Part shown: in pieces, positions 8,615 through 17,704 of the stretch
Position numbering within the stretch: position 1 is the stretch's first letter
Layout of the letters: each line of letters begins with the position of its first letter
DNA from: Curtobacterium sp. MCBD17_035
GTDB taxonomy: Bacteria; Actinomycetota; Actinomycetes; Actinomycetales; Microbacteriaceae
Reading direction: 5' to 3'
Assembly: GCF_003234815.2 (NCBI RefSeq)
Contig: NZ_CP126279.1
Location: 2,294,001-2,358,000, forward strand
DNA: 64,000 nt
The notes under the pieces: generated by a model
What the model was told of the DNA's origin: nothing
The model's input: the letters and a program-made list of their open reading frames with translations, nothing else
Databases searched by the model: none
Translations under genes and position numbers: made by a program

Positions 8615-11164
8615 ATGTCTGCCCAGAGGACGAAGCCCGTCTCCGCCGTCGGCGCCCTGGTCGGTTTCGTCGGCTTCAGCGTGCTCGCCGGACTGCTCGT
8701 GACGATCGGGGTGACCCCCGCCATCGCCGTCGCGGGCGTCACGACGACGTCCACGATCGGCGTCTTCGAGTCGCTGCCGGAGTACATCGAGATCGGTGCG
8801 CTGCCTCAGCGGAACGAACTCTACGCGTACCAGGGCGGCAAGTCCGTGCAGTTCGCGACCGTGTACGACCAGAACCGCGAGGAACTGACGTACGACCAGA
8901 TCTCCCCGATGCTCAAGGACGCCGCGGTCGACGGTGAGGACCGCCGCTTCTGGAGCCACGGCGGCGTCGACGTCGCGTCGTTGGTCCGCGCGGGTGTGGG
9001 CAGCATCGCCGGTGGCAGCCTCGGTGACTCCGGTGGGGCGTCGACGCTGACGATGCAGCTCGTCCGGAACATCAAGATGCAGCAGGCGCTCGAGAAGCCG
9101 ACCAAGGCCGAGCAGCTGAAGGCCTACAACCAGGCCGTCGAACAGACGATCCCGCGCAAGCTCGAGGAGATGAAGCTCGCCATCGGTCTGGCGAAGAAGT
9201 ACACGAAGAAGCAGATCCTCACCGCGTACCTCAACATCGCGTACTTCGGCGACAACACGTACGGGGTGCAGGCGGCAGCGCAGCACTACTTCAACAAGAG
9301 CGCCACGAACCTCTCGCCGGTCGAGGCCGCGTCGATCCTGGCGGTCGTGCAGTCGCCGAACACGCGGAACCTCTCGGACCCGAAGTACTACGACGCCAAC
9401 CAGGCCCGCCGCGACGTCATCCTCAAGGCGATGTTCGCCGAGCACGACATCTCGAAGGCGCACCTCGACAGCGCCCTCGCGACGAAGCCCGCGGACTACG
9501 TCCACCTGACCCCGGCCACGCAGGGGTGCCAGGCGGCCGGTGGGACCGGCGCGCAGTTCTTCTGCGACTACGCCGTCAAGGTCGTCAAGGAGATGGACCA
9601 GCTCGGCGGGACCCAGGAGGAACGCGACGCCGCGTGGCGGACCGGCGGGTACAAGATCCAGACCACGCTCGACCTCGACCTCAACGGGCAGCAGAAGACC
9701 TTGCTCGACACGTACGACGACAAGGGCTCGACAGCGCTCTCGCTCGGGTCGACCTTCGACTCCGTCGAGACGTCCACAGGGCGGATCCTGACGATGGCGC
9801 AGAACAAGGACTACGACCAGTCCCCGACCTCGCCCCCGTCGTCCACGAGCATCAACTACAGCGTCGACCACAAGTACGGCAACTCGATCGGGTTCCAGAC
9901 CGGGTCGACGTACAAGCTGTTCACGCTCCTCGACTGGCTCGAGAACGGGCACGGCTTGTACGAGAGCGTCAACGGGACGCCCCACACCGTGAGCGCATGG
10001 CAGCACTGCGGGAGCACGCTGTACACGCCCTGGAACCCGAAGAACGACTCGCTCGGCGAACGCGGGTACTACTCCGTCGTCAACGCCACCGCCGAGTCGG
10101 TCAACGCGGCCTTCGAGTCCATGGCGGCCAAGCTCGACCTCTGCGACATCCGCGACGTGGCGCAGAAGCTCGGCGTGCACGACGCCGACGGCAAGGCGCT
10201 GAAGACCGTGCCCTCGTCCGTGCTCGGTGTGAACAACATCGCGCCCCTCACGATGGCGTCGGCGTACGCCACCGTCGCGAACAACGGCGTGTACTGCGCT
10301 CCGATCGCGATCGACGGCATCACGGACGCGAACGGCACGTCGCTCGGCGGCCAGACGAAGCAGTGCAAGCAGGTCATCGACCCGAGCGTGGCGCAGGCCG
10401 CGGTCTACGCGATGAAGCGCACGATCTCGAGCGGCACCGCGGTGGGCGCGCAGACGTACGACGGAGCCCAGCTCTTCGGCAAGACGGGGACCACCGACAA
10501 CGCCGACCAGATCTGGCTCGTCGGCGGGAGCACCAAGGTCGTCACGGCCTACTGGCAGGGCAACACGGACGGCAAGCGGACCAGTCTCCGGCACGTGTAC
10601 TCGCCCGCGAGCGGGACCACCCTCGCGTCGCAGCGCGCGTCCGTCTGGCGGCAGGCGCAGACGCCGGTCAACCAGCAGTACGCACCCGGCGTGTTCACGG
10701 ACCCCACGTCGTCCGCGATCAACGGGTCGTCCGTGAGCGTGCCGGACCTCAGCGGGAAGACGACGGCCGACGCCCAGACGACGCTCGCCGCGGACGGCTT
10801 CACGTTCGTCGACGGCGGCACGCAGGCGGGGTCCGCCGCCGCGGGCACGGTGTCCTCGACCTCCCCTACCGCGGGCACGATGCTCTCGAAGGGATCGAGC
10901 GTCACGGTGTTCACCAGCGACGGGTCCCAGGCGAAGGTCCCCGACGTCAAGGGCAGGACGTCGTCGGACGCCAAGGCGACCCTCGGCGATCAGGGCTTCA
11001 CGTCCGTGACCGTGAGCGGCACCTTCCAGAAGGGCACGAACGGCCAGGCCTGCAAGGTCGCGTCGACGGACCCGGCCGCCGGGACCGCCGCGACGAAGTC
11101 GGCCCAGGTGACGCTCACCCTGTACGGGACGCCGGACGGCAAGGACCCGGGGAACTGCAAGTGA
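8615..11164 (+). CDS. Bifunctional class A penicillin-binding protein with PASTA domains
   Basis: An 849-residue membrane-bound peptidoglycan synthase. A cytoplasmic start is followed by one membrane helix (about residues 10-45). The GT51 transglycosylase domain has VDGEDRRFWSHGGVD with the catalytic Glu. The transpeptidase domain has TGSTYK (catalytic Ser431, Lys434), an SVN motif and GKTGTT. Two PASTA repeats at the C-terminus (VPDLSGKTTADAQ and VPDVKGRTSSDAK) should bind muropeptides or position the enzyme. The ATG at 8615 appears leaderless. The phosphoesterase gene downstream overlaps its stop codon, so the two are made together. It resembles the PonA-type enzymes of actinobacteria. Confidence 0.95.
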   Translation: MSAQRTKPVSAVGALVGFVGFSVLAGLLVTIGVTPAIAVAGVTTTSTIGVFESLPEYIEIGALPQRNELYAYQGGKSVQFATVYDQNREELTYDQISPMLKDAAVDGEDRRFWSHGGVDVASLVRAGVGSIAGGSLGDSGGASTLTMQLVRNIKMQQALEKPTKAEQLKAYNQAVEQTIPRKLEEMKLAIGLAKKYTKKQILTAYLNIAYFGDNTYGVQAAAQHYFNKSATNLSPVEAASILAVVQSPNTRNLSDPKYYDANQARRDVILKAMFAEHDISKAHLDSALATKPADYVHLTPATQGCQAAGGTGAQFFCDYAVKVVKEMDQLGGTQEERDAAWRTGGYKIQTTLDLDLNGQQKTLLDTYDDKGSTALSLGSTFDSVETSTGRILTMAQNKDYDQSPTSPPSSTSINYSVDHKYGNSIGFQTGSTYKLFTLLDWLENGHGLYESVNGTPHTVSAWQHCGSTLYTPWNPKNDSLGERGYYSVVNATAESVNAAFESMAAKLDLCDIRDVAQKLGVHDADGKALKTVPSSVLGVNNIAPLTMASAYATVANNGVYCAPIAIDGITDANGTSLGGQTKQCKQVIDPSVAQAAVYAMKRTISSGTAVGAQTYDGAQLFGKTGTTDNADQIWLVGGSTKVVTAYWQGNTDGKRTSLRHVYSPASGTTLASQRASVWRQAQTPVNQQYAPGVFTDPTSSAINGSSVSVPDLSGKTTADAQTTLAADGFTFVDGGTQAGSAAAGTVSSTSPTAGTMLSKGSSVTVFTSDGSQAKVPDVKGRTSSDAKATLGDQGFTSVTVSGTFQKGTNGQACKVASTDPAAGTAATKSAQVTLTLYGTPDGKDPGNCK

Positions 11165-12123
11165 CGCGCGGTCGCGGCGGCTCGGCCGCGCTCGGCGTCC
11201 TCGCGGTCGGCGCGGCCGTCGGCGTCGGGAGTGCGGCGTGGGGCACGCTCGTGGAGCGTCGGCGGTTCTCGATCCGGTGGGAGACCGTCCCGGTCCTGCC
11301 GCCGGGATCACGGGACCTGACCGTGCTGCACCTGTCCGACATCCACATGGCGCCGTGGCAGTCCGACAAGCAGCAGTGGCTCCGTGATCTGAGCCTCGTC
11401 GAGCCGGACTTCATCGTGAACACGGGCGACAACGTGAGCCACCCGATGGCGAACGCCGCGGTGGAGTACGCACTCGAACCGTTCCGCGGCGTGCCCGGCG
11501 TCTTCGTCGACGGCTCGAACGACCACTTCGGGCCGAGCCCGCGCAACCCGCTCAAGTACTTCGGCGGCCCCAGCCAGCTCCGCAAGGACGTCGAACCGGT
11601 GCGCCTCGACGTCACGCGACAGCACGCGTTCTTCGAGTCCCTGGGCTGGCTCGACCTGAACAACCGGGCACATGCCGTCGAACTCCGCGGCTCACGCCTC
11701 GAACTGTTCGGGACCGGCGACGCGCACCGCGGTTGGGACCGCCTCGATCTCCTGCCGAACACCGTCGATGAGCTCCGCGAGAACGTCCCGTGGACGGACG
11801 AGCCGGGACCGGAGCCCGTGTCGATCGGCGTGACGCACGCGCCCTACCGCCGCGTGCTCGACGCGTTCGTCGCCCAGGGCGCGGACATCGTGTTCGCCGG
11901 ACACACGCACGGCGGCCAGGTCGCGGTCCCCGGGTACGGCGCGCTCGTCACGAACTCGGACCTCCCCCGGCGCTACGCGAGCGGTCTGCACCGGTGGGAG
12001 AACCGGACGCACTGGTCCTGGCTCGAGGTCTCGGCGGGGATCGGGACGTCGATCTACGCGCCCGTGCGGTTCGCAGTCCGACCCGAGGCGGTCGTCGTCA
12101 CGCTCACGGCGCGCACGGTCTGA
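11161..12123 (+). CDS. Membrane-anchored metallophosphoesterase
   Basis: A 320-residue calcineurin-like phosphoesterase. The GTG at 11161 overlaps the stop of the preceding gene (GTGA). One N-terminal membrane helix (about residues 8-28) is followed by the metal-binding motifs SDIHM, GDNVSH, a GSNDHFG variant of the GNHE/D motif, and GHTHGGQ. Close relatives sit directly after ponA-type genes across actinobacteria, so a role at the cell envelope is likely; the substrate is unknown. Confidence 0.9.
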   Translation: MTRGRGGSAALGVLAVGAAVGVGSAAWGTLVERRRFSIRWETVPVLPPGSRDLTVLHLSDIHMAPWQSDKQQWLRDLSLVEPDFIVNTGDNVSHPMANAAVEYALEPFRGVPGVFVDGSNDHFGPSPRNPLKYFGGPSQLRKDVEPVRLDVTRQHAFFESLGWLDLNNRAHAVELRGSRLELFGTGDAHRGWDRLDLLPNTVDELRENVPWTDEPGPEPVSIGVTHAPYRRVLDAFVAQGADIVFAGHTHGGQVAVPGYGALVTNSDLPRRYASGLHRWENRTHWSWLEVSAGIGTSIYAPVRFAVRPEAVVVTLTARTV

Positions 12124-12201
12124 CGATCCGACGCGTGGTCTCGAACACCTCCGATCATCCGGTAGACTTCTGGGGTTGCTCCGATTCGGACAACCGCACC
12201 G

Positions 12202-12278
<77 letters not shown>

Positions 12279-12280
12279 CC

Positions 12281-12316
12281 ACGAAGGGCCCGGCTCATGT
12301 GAGCCGGGCCCTTCGT
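12281..12316. terminator. Strong bidirectional hairpin after tRNA-Pro
   Basis: Perfect 17-bp inverted repeat (ACGAAGGGCCCGGCTCA / TGAGCCGGGCCCTTCGT) with only TG between the arms, located between tRNA-Pro and the convergent monooxygenase gene. No T-tract follows. Confidence 0.85.
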
Positions 12317-12401
12317 CCTCCCGCAGGCAGGACCGCCGCTCGCGAGCGGCCAGCCCCAGTCCGTCGGCCGCTCGCGGATGCGCGTCCGCGTGGCGGACGC
12401 G

Positions 12402-13451
12402 TCAGAGGGCGGGAGCAGCAGCCGAGGCGGTCCGGGTGATCCGGCCCTCCCGGTGCAGCCGCATGACGGTCTCGAGCGCCTGGTGCCGGTACGGGGCCTG
12501 CGCGGCACCCGGCGCGATGATCAGGCCGTCGGCACCCGTCGAGTCGAGCAGGGACGACAGCTTGTCGGCGACCTCGTCGGCGGAGCCGTACGCCTGGCGG
12601 GCGATCCGCGCGGCGATGAACCGGCGCTCGAGCTCGTCGAACTGATAGGCCCGGGCCTCGTCCATGCTCACGGGCTGCGGCTTCGCACCCTGACGCATCC
12701 GGATGAACGAGATCATGCCCGGCGCGGACTGCTCGTCGACGACTCGGGGGTCCTCGTCGGTGACGACCTGGACGCCGATCATCGACCGCGGTTCGGACAG
12801 GAACCGCGACGGACGGAACGAGGACCGGTAGAGCTCCAGCGCCGCCTCGGTGTTGTCCGCGGCGAAATGGTGCGCGAACGCGAACGAGACGCCGAGCACG
12901 CCGGCGACCTGGGCGCTGTAGCCGGACGACCCGAGCAGCCAGAACTCCGGCACGTCGCCGTATCCCGGGACCGCCTGGATGCGCGCGAGGGGGTTCGTGG
13001 GCTCCATGCCCGTGAAGAACCCGATGAGGTCGGCGAGGCGGTCGGGGAAGTCGTCGACGTCGAGCCGGTCGGTCCGACGGAGGGCCATCGCCGTCGCCCC
13101 GTCGGTACCCGGAGCGCGTCCGAGCCCGAGGTCGACGCGGTCGCCGTAGAGGGCACGGAGCGTGCCGAACTGCTCGGCGACGACGAGCGGGGCGTGGTTC
13201 GGCAGCATGACACCGCCGCTGCCGATACGGATCGTGGACGTGGCCGCGCCCACGGCGGAGAGCAGCACCGCCGGTGCGGACGAGGTGATGCCGGGCATGC
13301 CGTGGTGCTCCGCGACCCAGAACCGCTCGTACCCGAGCCGCTCCGCGACGGTCGCGGTCTCCACGCTCCCCCGGAGCGCGTCACCGTTCGACTGCCCGTA
13401 CTCCCGCGTCGCCAGGTCGAGGACGGACAGGTGCACGCTGGTGTCGGTCAT
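12402..13451 (-). CDS. LLM-class flavin-dependent oxidoreductase
   Basis: A 349-residue luciferase-like monooxygenase, a reduced-flavin-using TIM barrel. Family features are the N-terminal strand [21 protein letters not shown] around residue 45, the [13 protein letters not shown] segment around residue 75, and the [11 protein letters not shown] segment. It is similar in outline to YhbW/MsnO8-type enzymes of unknown substrate. Start ATG at 13451. The gene stands alone, convergent with tRNA-Pro, and its upstream region carries a 53-bp tandem repeat. Confidence 0.9.
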   Translation of the reverse strand: MTDTSVHLSVLDLATREYGQSNGDALRGSVETATVAERLGYERFWVAEHHGMPGITSSAPAVLLSAVGAATSTIRIGSGGVMLPNHAPLVVAEQFGTLRALYGDRVDLGLGRAPGTDGATAMALRRTDRLDVDDFPDRLADLIGFFTGMEPTNPLARIQAVPGYGDVPEFWLLGSSGYSAQVAGVLGVSFAFAHHFAADNTEAALELYRSSFRPSRFLSEPRSMIGVQVVTDEDPRVVDEQSAPGMISFIRMRQGAKPQPVSMDEARAYQFDELERRFIAARIARQAYGSADEVADKLSSLLDSTGADGLIIAPGAAQAPYRHQALETVMRLHREGRITRTASAAAPAL

Positions 13452-13483
13452 GCCCACTGCAACGCCTCGTGGCGCCGCCGGAT

Positions 13484-13636
13484 TCCCGGGAGGCACGGCC
13501 CGGGCCCACCCGCAGCGGGCCGGCACCGCGGCTGGCTCCCGGGAGGCACGGCTCGGGGCCACCCGCAGCGGGCCGCCACCGCGGCTGGATCCCGGGCGGC
13601 ACGGTGCGGTTGGACCGGCACCGCGCCTCCCGACCG
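13484..13636. repeat. 53-bp tandem repeat, about 2.5 copies
   Basis: Units start at 13484, 13537 and 13590, each beginning TCCCGGG(A/C)GGCACGG. The first two copies are nearly identical over 53 bp; the third diverges after about 20 bp. Related short pieces (GGGAGGCACGG) occur in other intergenic gaps near 20505 and, inverted, near 60682. Confidence 0.85.
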
Positions 13637-13639
13637 ACG

Positions 13640-14266
13640 TCAGTCGCCGTCGAGGACGCCGCCGGACTCGGTGAGGTAGCAGGTGGCGCAGAGCGACTCG
13701 TACGTCACGTCGGCGCCGTCGATCGCCACCTGCGACCCGGCGAAGACGAACACGCCGTCGACCTTGCGCGCGTTGAACACGGCCTTCCGGCCGCATCGGC
13801 AGATGGTCTTCAGCTCCTCGAGGGAGTGGGCGACCTCGAGGAGACGGCGGCTGCCCGGGAACGCCTCGGTCCGGAAGTCGGTGCGGATGCCGTAGGCGAG
13901 CACCGGGACCTCGTCGAGGACGGCGATGCGGAGCAGGTCGTCGACCTGCCGGGGCGTGAGGAACTGGGCCTCGTCGACGAGGACGCAGCTCACCGGCCGC
14001 ACCATGCCGTCGAGGGACGACGACATCGGGTCGGTCCCGCTCGCCGTGGCCACCGCGGCGCGCACGTCGTCCGACCCACCGACGACGAGGTCGACGGGAC
14101 GGGTCACGCCGAGGCGCGAGACGATGTGCCGGTCGCCCTTCGTGTCCACCGAGGGCTTCGCGAGGAGCACCCGCTGGCCCCGCTCCTCGTAGTTGAACGC
14201 CGCCTGGAGCAGCGCGGTGCTCTTGCCGCTGTTCATGGCGCCGTAGCGGAAGTACAGCTTCGCCAC
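13640..14266 (-). CDS. tdk: Thymidine kinase (type II)
   Basis: A 208-residue enzyme that phosphorylates thymidine with ATP in pyrimidine salvage. The P-loop GAMNSGKST is at residues 9-17, the DEAQF motif (VLVDEAQFL) in the middle, and a zinc-binding set of cysteines is made of CRCG and CATC, as in type II kinases. The GTG start shares one base with the TAG stop of the upstream response regulator, so it is the last cistron of the sensor operon. Being cotranscribed with a signalling system is unusual for a salvage enzyme. Confidence 0.95.
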   Translation of the reverse strand: MAKLYFRYGAMNSGKSTALLQAAFNYEERGQRVLLAKPSVDTKGDRHIVSRLGVTRPVDLVVGGSDDVRAAVATASGTDPMSSSLDGMVRPVSCVLVDEAQFLTPRQVDDLLRIAVLDEVPVLAYGIRTDFRTEAFPGSRRLLEVAHSLEELKTICRCGRKAVFNARKVDGVFVFAGSQVAIDGADVTYESLCATCYLTESGGVLDGD

Positions 14267-15060
14267 TACTGGAGGAACCCGTCCTCCGCCGCGCGCCGGA
14301 TGAGATCGGACTTCTTCGATGCCGGCCGACCGACCTTGCCGTACTTCTCCCGCACGCGACGCAGGTACGTCTTGGCGGTCTCGTACTGCACGTTCATCTG
14401 CGCGGCGACCTCGTTCGTCGAGAACCCCGACACGTACAACCGGAGCGCTTCTTCCTCACCGTGGCTCAGCTTCGGCCGCTGGTGCGCGTTCGCACCGGTC
14501 GGCAGTGGACGCCAGTCGCGCTGCGGAGCGGCCTCACGAGCGACGCCCATGATGTCGCGGGCGATGTCCATGACCTCGCGCATCGGCAGCGACTTCGACA
14601 GGAACGCCGCGGCACCGGCCTGTAGTGCACGGTCGCGGGACTCCCGCGTGTCGACGCTCGACAACACCACGACCTTCGCGCCGGCAGCACGGCAGGTCCG
14701 GACCCGGGCCTCGATCGAGACGGGTTCCTTGAGCTGGAAGTCGAGGAACACGAGGTCCGTCGGGAAGCTGTCGCTGTGCACCATCTCGAGCCAGCTGTGC
14801 GCGGTGAGCGCGAGATCGAAGTCGTAGGCGTTCACCGAGATCCAGCTCGACAGGCTGTCGAGGAGGACCTCGTGGTCGTCGAGGATCGCGAGCCGGACGC
14901 GCCGTGCGCCCTGCCCTGCTCCTTGACCCGGTGCCCCCTGAGCGGCGCGGGCATCGCGCGCGGTGGCCGGCACGGACGTCGCTCCGGCGGGCCGGGCGTC
15001 GGTGGCAGGGAACCGCGCCGACTGCCCGTTGGTCAGCCTGTTCGGGTCAGTGCTGGTCAT
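14266..15060 (-). CDS. LuxR/NarL-type response regulator
   Basis: A 264-residue regulator. An N-terminal tail of about 55 Ala/Gly/Pro-rich residues precedes the receiver domain ([11 protein letters not shown], phospho-acceptor Asp107 in FLDFQL, and FLSKSL with the conserved Lys). The C-terminal LuxR-type helix-turn-helix contains [20 protein letters not shown] and [16 protein letters not shown]. It starts 14 nt inside the upstream membrane protein gene. Its DNA targets are unknown; repeated C-rich motifs at the promoter of its own operon are candidates. Confidence 0.9.
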   Translation of the reverse strand: MTSTDPNRLTNGQSARFPATDARPAGATSVPATARDARAAQGAPGQGAGQGARRVRLAILDDHEVLLDSLSSWISVNAYDFDLALTAHSWLEMVHSDSFPTDLVFLDFQLKEPVSIEARVRTCRAAGAKVVVLSSVDTRESRDRALQAGAAAFLSKSLPMREVMDIARDIMGVAREAAPQRDWRPLPTGANAHQRPKLSHGEEEALRLYVSGFSTNEVAAQMNVQYETAKTYLRRVREKYGKVGRPASKKSDLIRRAAEDGFLQ

Positions 15061-16192
15061 AAGAGAACCTTAGTGCGAGGGCGGAAGGACGGACCTCGAC
15101 GTCGAGGTCCGGGAACGTCACGCGGAGGACGGCGAGGTACGGATCGAAGGCGCGGTGGATGGCGAGGTCCGTGGCTGCGACCGCGGCCTCGAGCGTGAAG
15201 CGGACGCGGCCGTCGTGGTGCGGGTCCGGCTCGATCCGGATCCGGACGCCCGCCGGGTCGACGGTGGACGCCCGGAGCACCGCGCGGACCGCCGTGCGGA
15301 CGACCGTCCGCTGGTCGACGTCCATGCTGCGGATGAGGGCACCCGGATCATCGACGTGCGCGGCCTCGGCGCCGTCCGCCATGAGCGCCTGCTCGAGCCA
15401 GGTGCGATCGGCCTCGGCGACCATGACGCGGCGGATGCCGTCGGCGATGGAGCGCGCGCGGGCACGGTCGGCGTCGGTGATCGCCTCGTGCCTCCGGAGC
15501 TGTTCGAAGAACGGGATGACGTCGCGCGCGAGGATGGTCACCCGGTCCTGCTGGACGCTGCGGGCGATGCCGTCCCGCTCCGCGCGCTCGACCGAGTACG
15601 AGGCCGCGCGGATCTGCACCCGCTCGGCGAGACCGACGAACGTCCACGCGAACGCCACGGCCGCGGTCGTGAGCACGACGGTGGGGACGGCGGCGAGCAC
15701 GGCCGACACCGCGACCGGCACGCTGGACGGGAACGCGGCGGCCACGGCCCCGAACGCCACGGCGTCGACGACCGCCAGGACCGCCCCGCCGACGAGGACG
15801 TCGCGCCAGGGCCGGTAGGGCGCCATCACGAGGATGCCGACGCCCGTGACGAGCGGCATGAAGTCGTTCGCGGCGTCCCGGTCCGGACCCCACTGCGCCG
15901 CGACGCTCGCGATCGACGCCGCCGCGAGGAGCGCGGTGTAGGCGACGAACGCCCCGCGCGCGAACGGCGCACGGAACGGACTCGTCGCGAACGCCGAGAC
16001 ACCGGCGGCCGCCGCGACGAGCAGCACGGTGAGCGCGGAGAGCGTGGGACTCCCCGGTACGTCTCGGGCGACGATGGAGGCCACGAGCGCCCAGACGACC
16101 GAGGCGGCCCCGGTCACGAGGGCGAGCGGGCGGGACCCGAGTGCGCCGAGCGGGTCGTACTGCTGCGGGGTCCGAGCGGGCTCGCGGTTCAC
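15047..16192 (-). CDS. Membrane protein resembling a histidine kinase but lacking the phospho-acceptor histidine
   Basis: A 381-residue protein with about six membrane segments in the first 200 residues, followed by a cytoplasmic part that starts AERDGIARSVQQDRV. In NarL-family kinases the equivalent sequence is ER-x-RIARELHD-x-V, so the His and the following Asp are both replaced by Gln. The C-terminal region has no recognisable N or G box of the ATPase domain. It is therefore probably a pseudokinase or accessory sensor for the true kinase encoded just upstream. The GTG start overlaps that kinase's stop by 4 nt, and its own end overlaps the response regulator. Confidence 0.75.
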   Translation of the reverse strand: MNREPARTPQQYDPLGALGSRPLALVTGAASVVWALVASIVARDVPGSPTLSALTVLLVAAAAGVSAFATSPFRAPFARGAFVAYTALLAAASIASVAAQWGPDRDAANDFMPLVTGVGILVMAPYRPWRDVLVGGAVLAVVDAVAFGAVAAAFPSSVPVAVSAVLAAVPTVVLTTAAVAFAWTFVGLAERVQIRAASYSVERAERDGIARSVQQDRVTILARDVIPFFEQLRRHEAITDADRARARSIADGIRRVMVAEADRTWLEQALMADGAEAAHVDDPGALIRSMDVDQRTVVRTAVRAVLRASTVDPAGVRIRIEPDPHHDGRVRFTLEAAVAATDLAIHRAFDPYLAVLRVTFPDLDVEVRPSALALRFSYDQH

Positions 16193-17478
16193 GAGGCCGA
16201 CCTGAGCCGGCCGTCGTCTCCGGCGGGGAACGAGGGTGCCGAGACCGCGCCGGCGCGCCGCGCGTCACCCTCGGCGGCACCGCGTCGGCCCGGACGGAAG
16301 GGCACGGACATCATGACGCTGGTCCCGCTGCCGGGCGAGGACCACACCTGCACCTCACCACCGACGCGATCGATCCGCTGCCGCACGGAGTTGCGGAGAC
16401 CGAGGCGGTCGGCGCCGGTCGTCCGCTCGTCGAAGCCCCGGCCGTCGTCGACGACCATCACGGTGCACATGAGGCCGTCGTCGAACACGCTGACTTCGGC
16501 GCGATCGGTGCCGGCGTGCTTCTGGACGTTCGTCAGGCACTGCGCGAGCGCACGCGCGAGTGCGGCCGCGACCGGCTGGTCCAGCCGGGCGGTGACGCCC
16601 GGGTCGCCGGTCAGGTCGACCTGGAGGCCCGCGGACCGGCACTCCTCCACCGTCCGGTGGACCACGTCGTCGTCCGTCACGGCTCGTCCCTGCGCATCGG
16701 CGTCCCGGCCCGCGTCCGGCGCCGCCAACCACTCGTGTCCGGCGAGCATCGCGAAGTCCTCGTCGACGGTCCGGGCGAGGGTGGCGTCCATGGGGCCCGC
16801 GGGGGCGAGGGCGATCGCGTTGAGGTGGTTGAGGACCGTGTCGTGGAGGATCGCCGCGGCCTCGAGCTCGATGCCCTGCCGGTACGTCGACACGTGCTCC
16901 TCGCGCGCCGACCGCAGCAGCTCGGGTTGGACGCGCTGCAACCGCGCGGTCAGCCCCGTGGCGACGCCCACGATCCCGACGACGAGCCCCATGGTCACCC
17001 ACGCGAGCAGGGTCGGCACCACCTGACCGATCACCTGGGCGGTGCCGATCAACGTCGCGAGGTGACCGACCGAGAACCCGAGGATCGACCACGCGATCAC
17101 CCGTCCCGTCGACGTGCTCGCCCCACCTACGAGGACGAGCGGGATGACGGCGAGCGACAAGAGGTAGGACTCGATCCAGGTGGGCGCGTCGAGTCCGCTC
17201 GCCACGACGATCGTGAACCAGTACGAGCACGCGCCCCCCACGAGCAGGAACGCCGCCGCGGAGCGCCACGTACCGATGCGTGCGTGGACGGCGATCATCA
17301 CGGTCGTCGGGACGAGCGCGAGCACCGCGAGTCCGACGCGCGGCGACCCCGTGACCGCGCCGTACAGCCCGAGGACCGCGACGAGTGCGACCAGTGCTGC
17401 GAGGGCGGCAGCGTGGAACGCCCGCACCAGCGACCATGCGTTCACGCGCGGCGCGAGGTGCGTTGGGATCCCGAGCAT
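16189..17478 (-). CDS. NarL-family sensor histidine kinase
   Basis: A 429-residue membrane kinase. Multiple membrane helices occupy about residues 20-180, with little extracellular sequence. The dimerisation domain carries ILHDTVLNHLNAI with His212. The ATPase domain has an N box (ALAQCLTNVQKHA), a G1 box (VVDDGRGF) and a final GSGTSVMMSVPF. The ATG at 17478 follows GGAAGG. It is the first gene of a four-gene operon with the kinase-like protein, the LuxR-type regulator and tdk. The regulator encoded two genes downstream is the likely partner. Confidence 0.9.
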   Translation of the reverse strand: MLGIPTHLAPRVNAWSLVRAFHAAALAALVALVAVLGLYGAVTGSPRVGLAVLALVPTTVMIAVHARIGTWRSAAAFLLVGGACSYWFTIVVASGLDAPTWIESYLLSLAVIPLVLVGGASTSTGRVIAWSILGFSVGHLATLIGTAQVIGQVVPTLLAWVTMGLVVGIVGVATGLTARLQRVQPELLRSAREEHVSTYRQGIELEAAAILHDTVLNHLNAIALAPAGPMDATLARTVDEDFAMLAGHEWLAAPDAGRDADAQGRAVTDDDVVHRTVEECRSAGLQVDLTGDPGVTARLDQPVAAALARALAQCLTNVQKHAGTDRAEVSVFDDGLMCTVMVVDDGRGFDERTTGADRLGLRNSVRQRIDRVGGEVQVWSSPGSGTSVMMSVPFRPGRRGAAEGDARRAGAVSAPSFPAGDDGRLRSAS

Positions 17479-17540
17479 CGGTGCCGTCCCTTCCGCCGCC
17501 CTGGTGCGCCGCGGCCGATTCAACCACCACAGCGCGCGTC

Positions 17541-17618
17541 GTGTACCCCGAACAGTGGAGTTGGCTCGGGTTGACCTGATTGTAGCGGGCCGTCGCGACC
17601 ATGGTGTGTCCCCCGAAT
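17541..17618 (-). promoter_or_regulatory. Promoter region of the kinase/regulator/tdk operon with two C-rich motifs
   Basis: A TACAAT -10 box (minus strand) lies at 17579-17584 without a good -35 element. Two copies of a related motif bracket it: GTGTACCCCGAACAG at 17541-17555 and GTGTCCCCCGAAT at 17606-17618. A weak -35 next to an upstream repeat suggests activator dependence; this is inference. Confidence 0.45.
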
Positions 17619-17704
17619 GCCCGGACCCGAGCCCGAGAGCCGGCCCCCGACGTCGGCGGAGGCAGCGCCCGCGCGACCATGCTCGCCGGGCGTGGAGGAC
17701 GACG

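Noticed and set aside
13484..13636. Possible CRISPR-like array
   Set aside because: The repeats are directly adjacent 53-bp units without unique spacers, and no cas gene is present.
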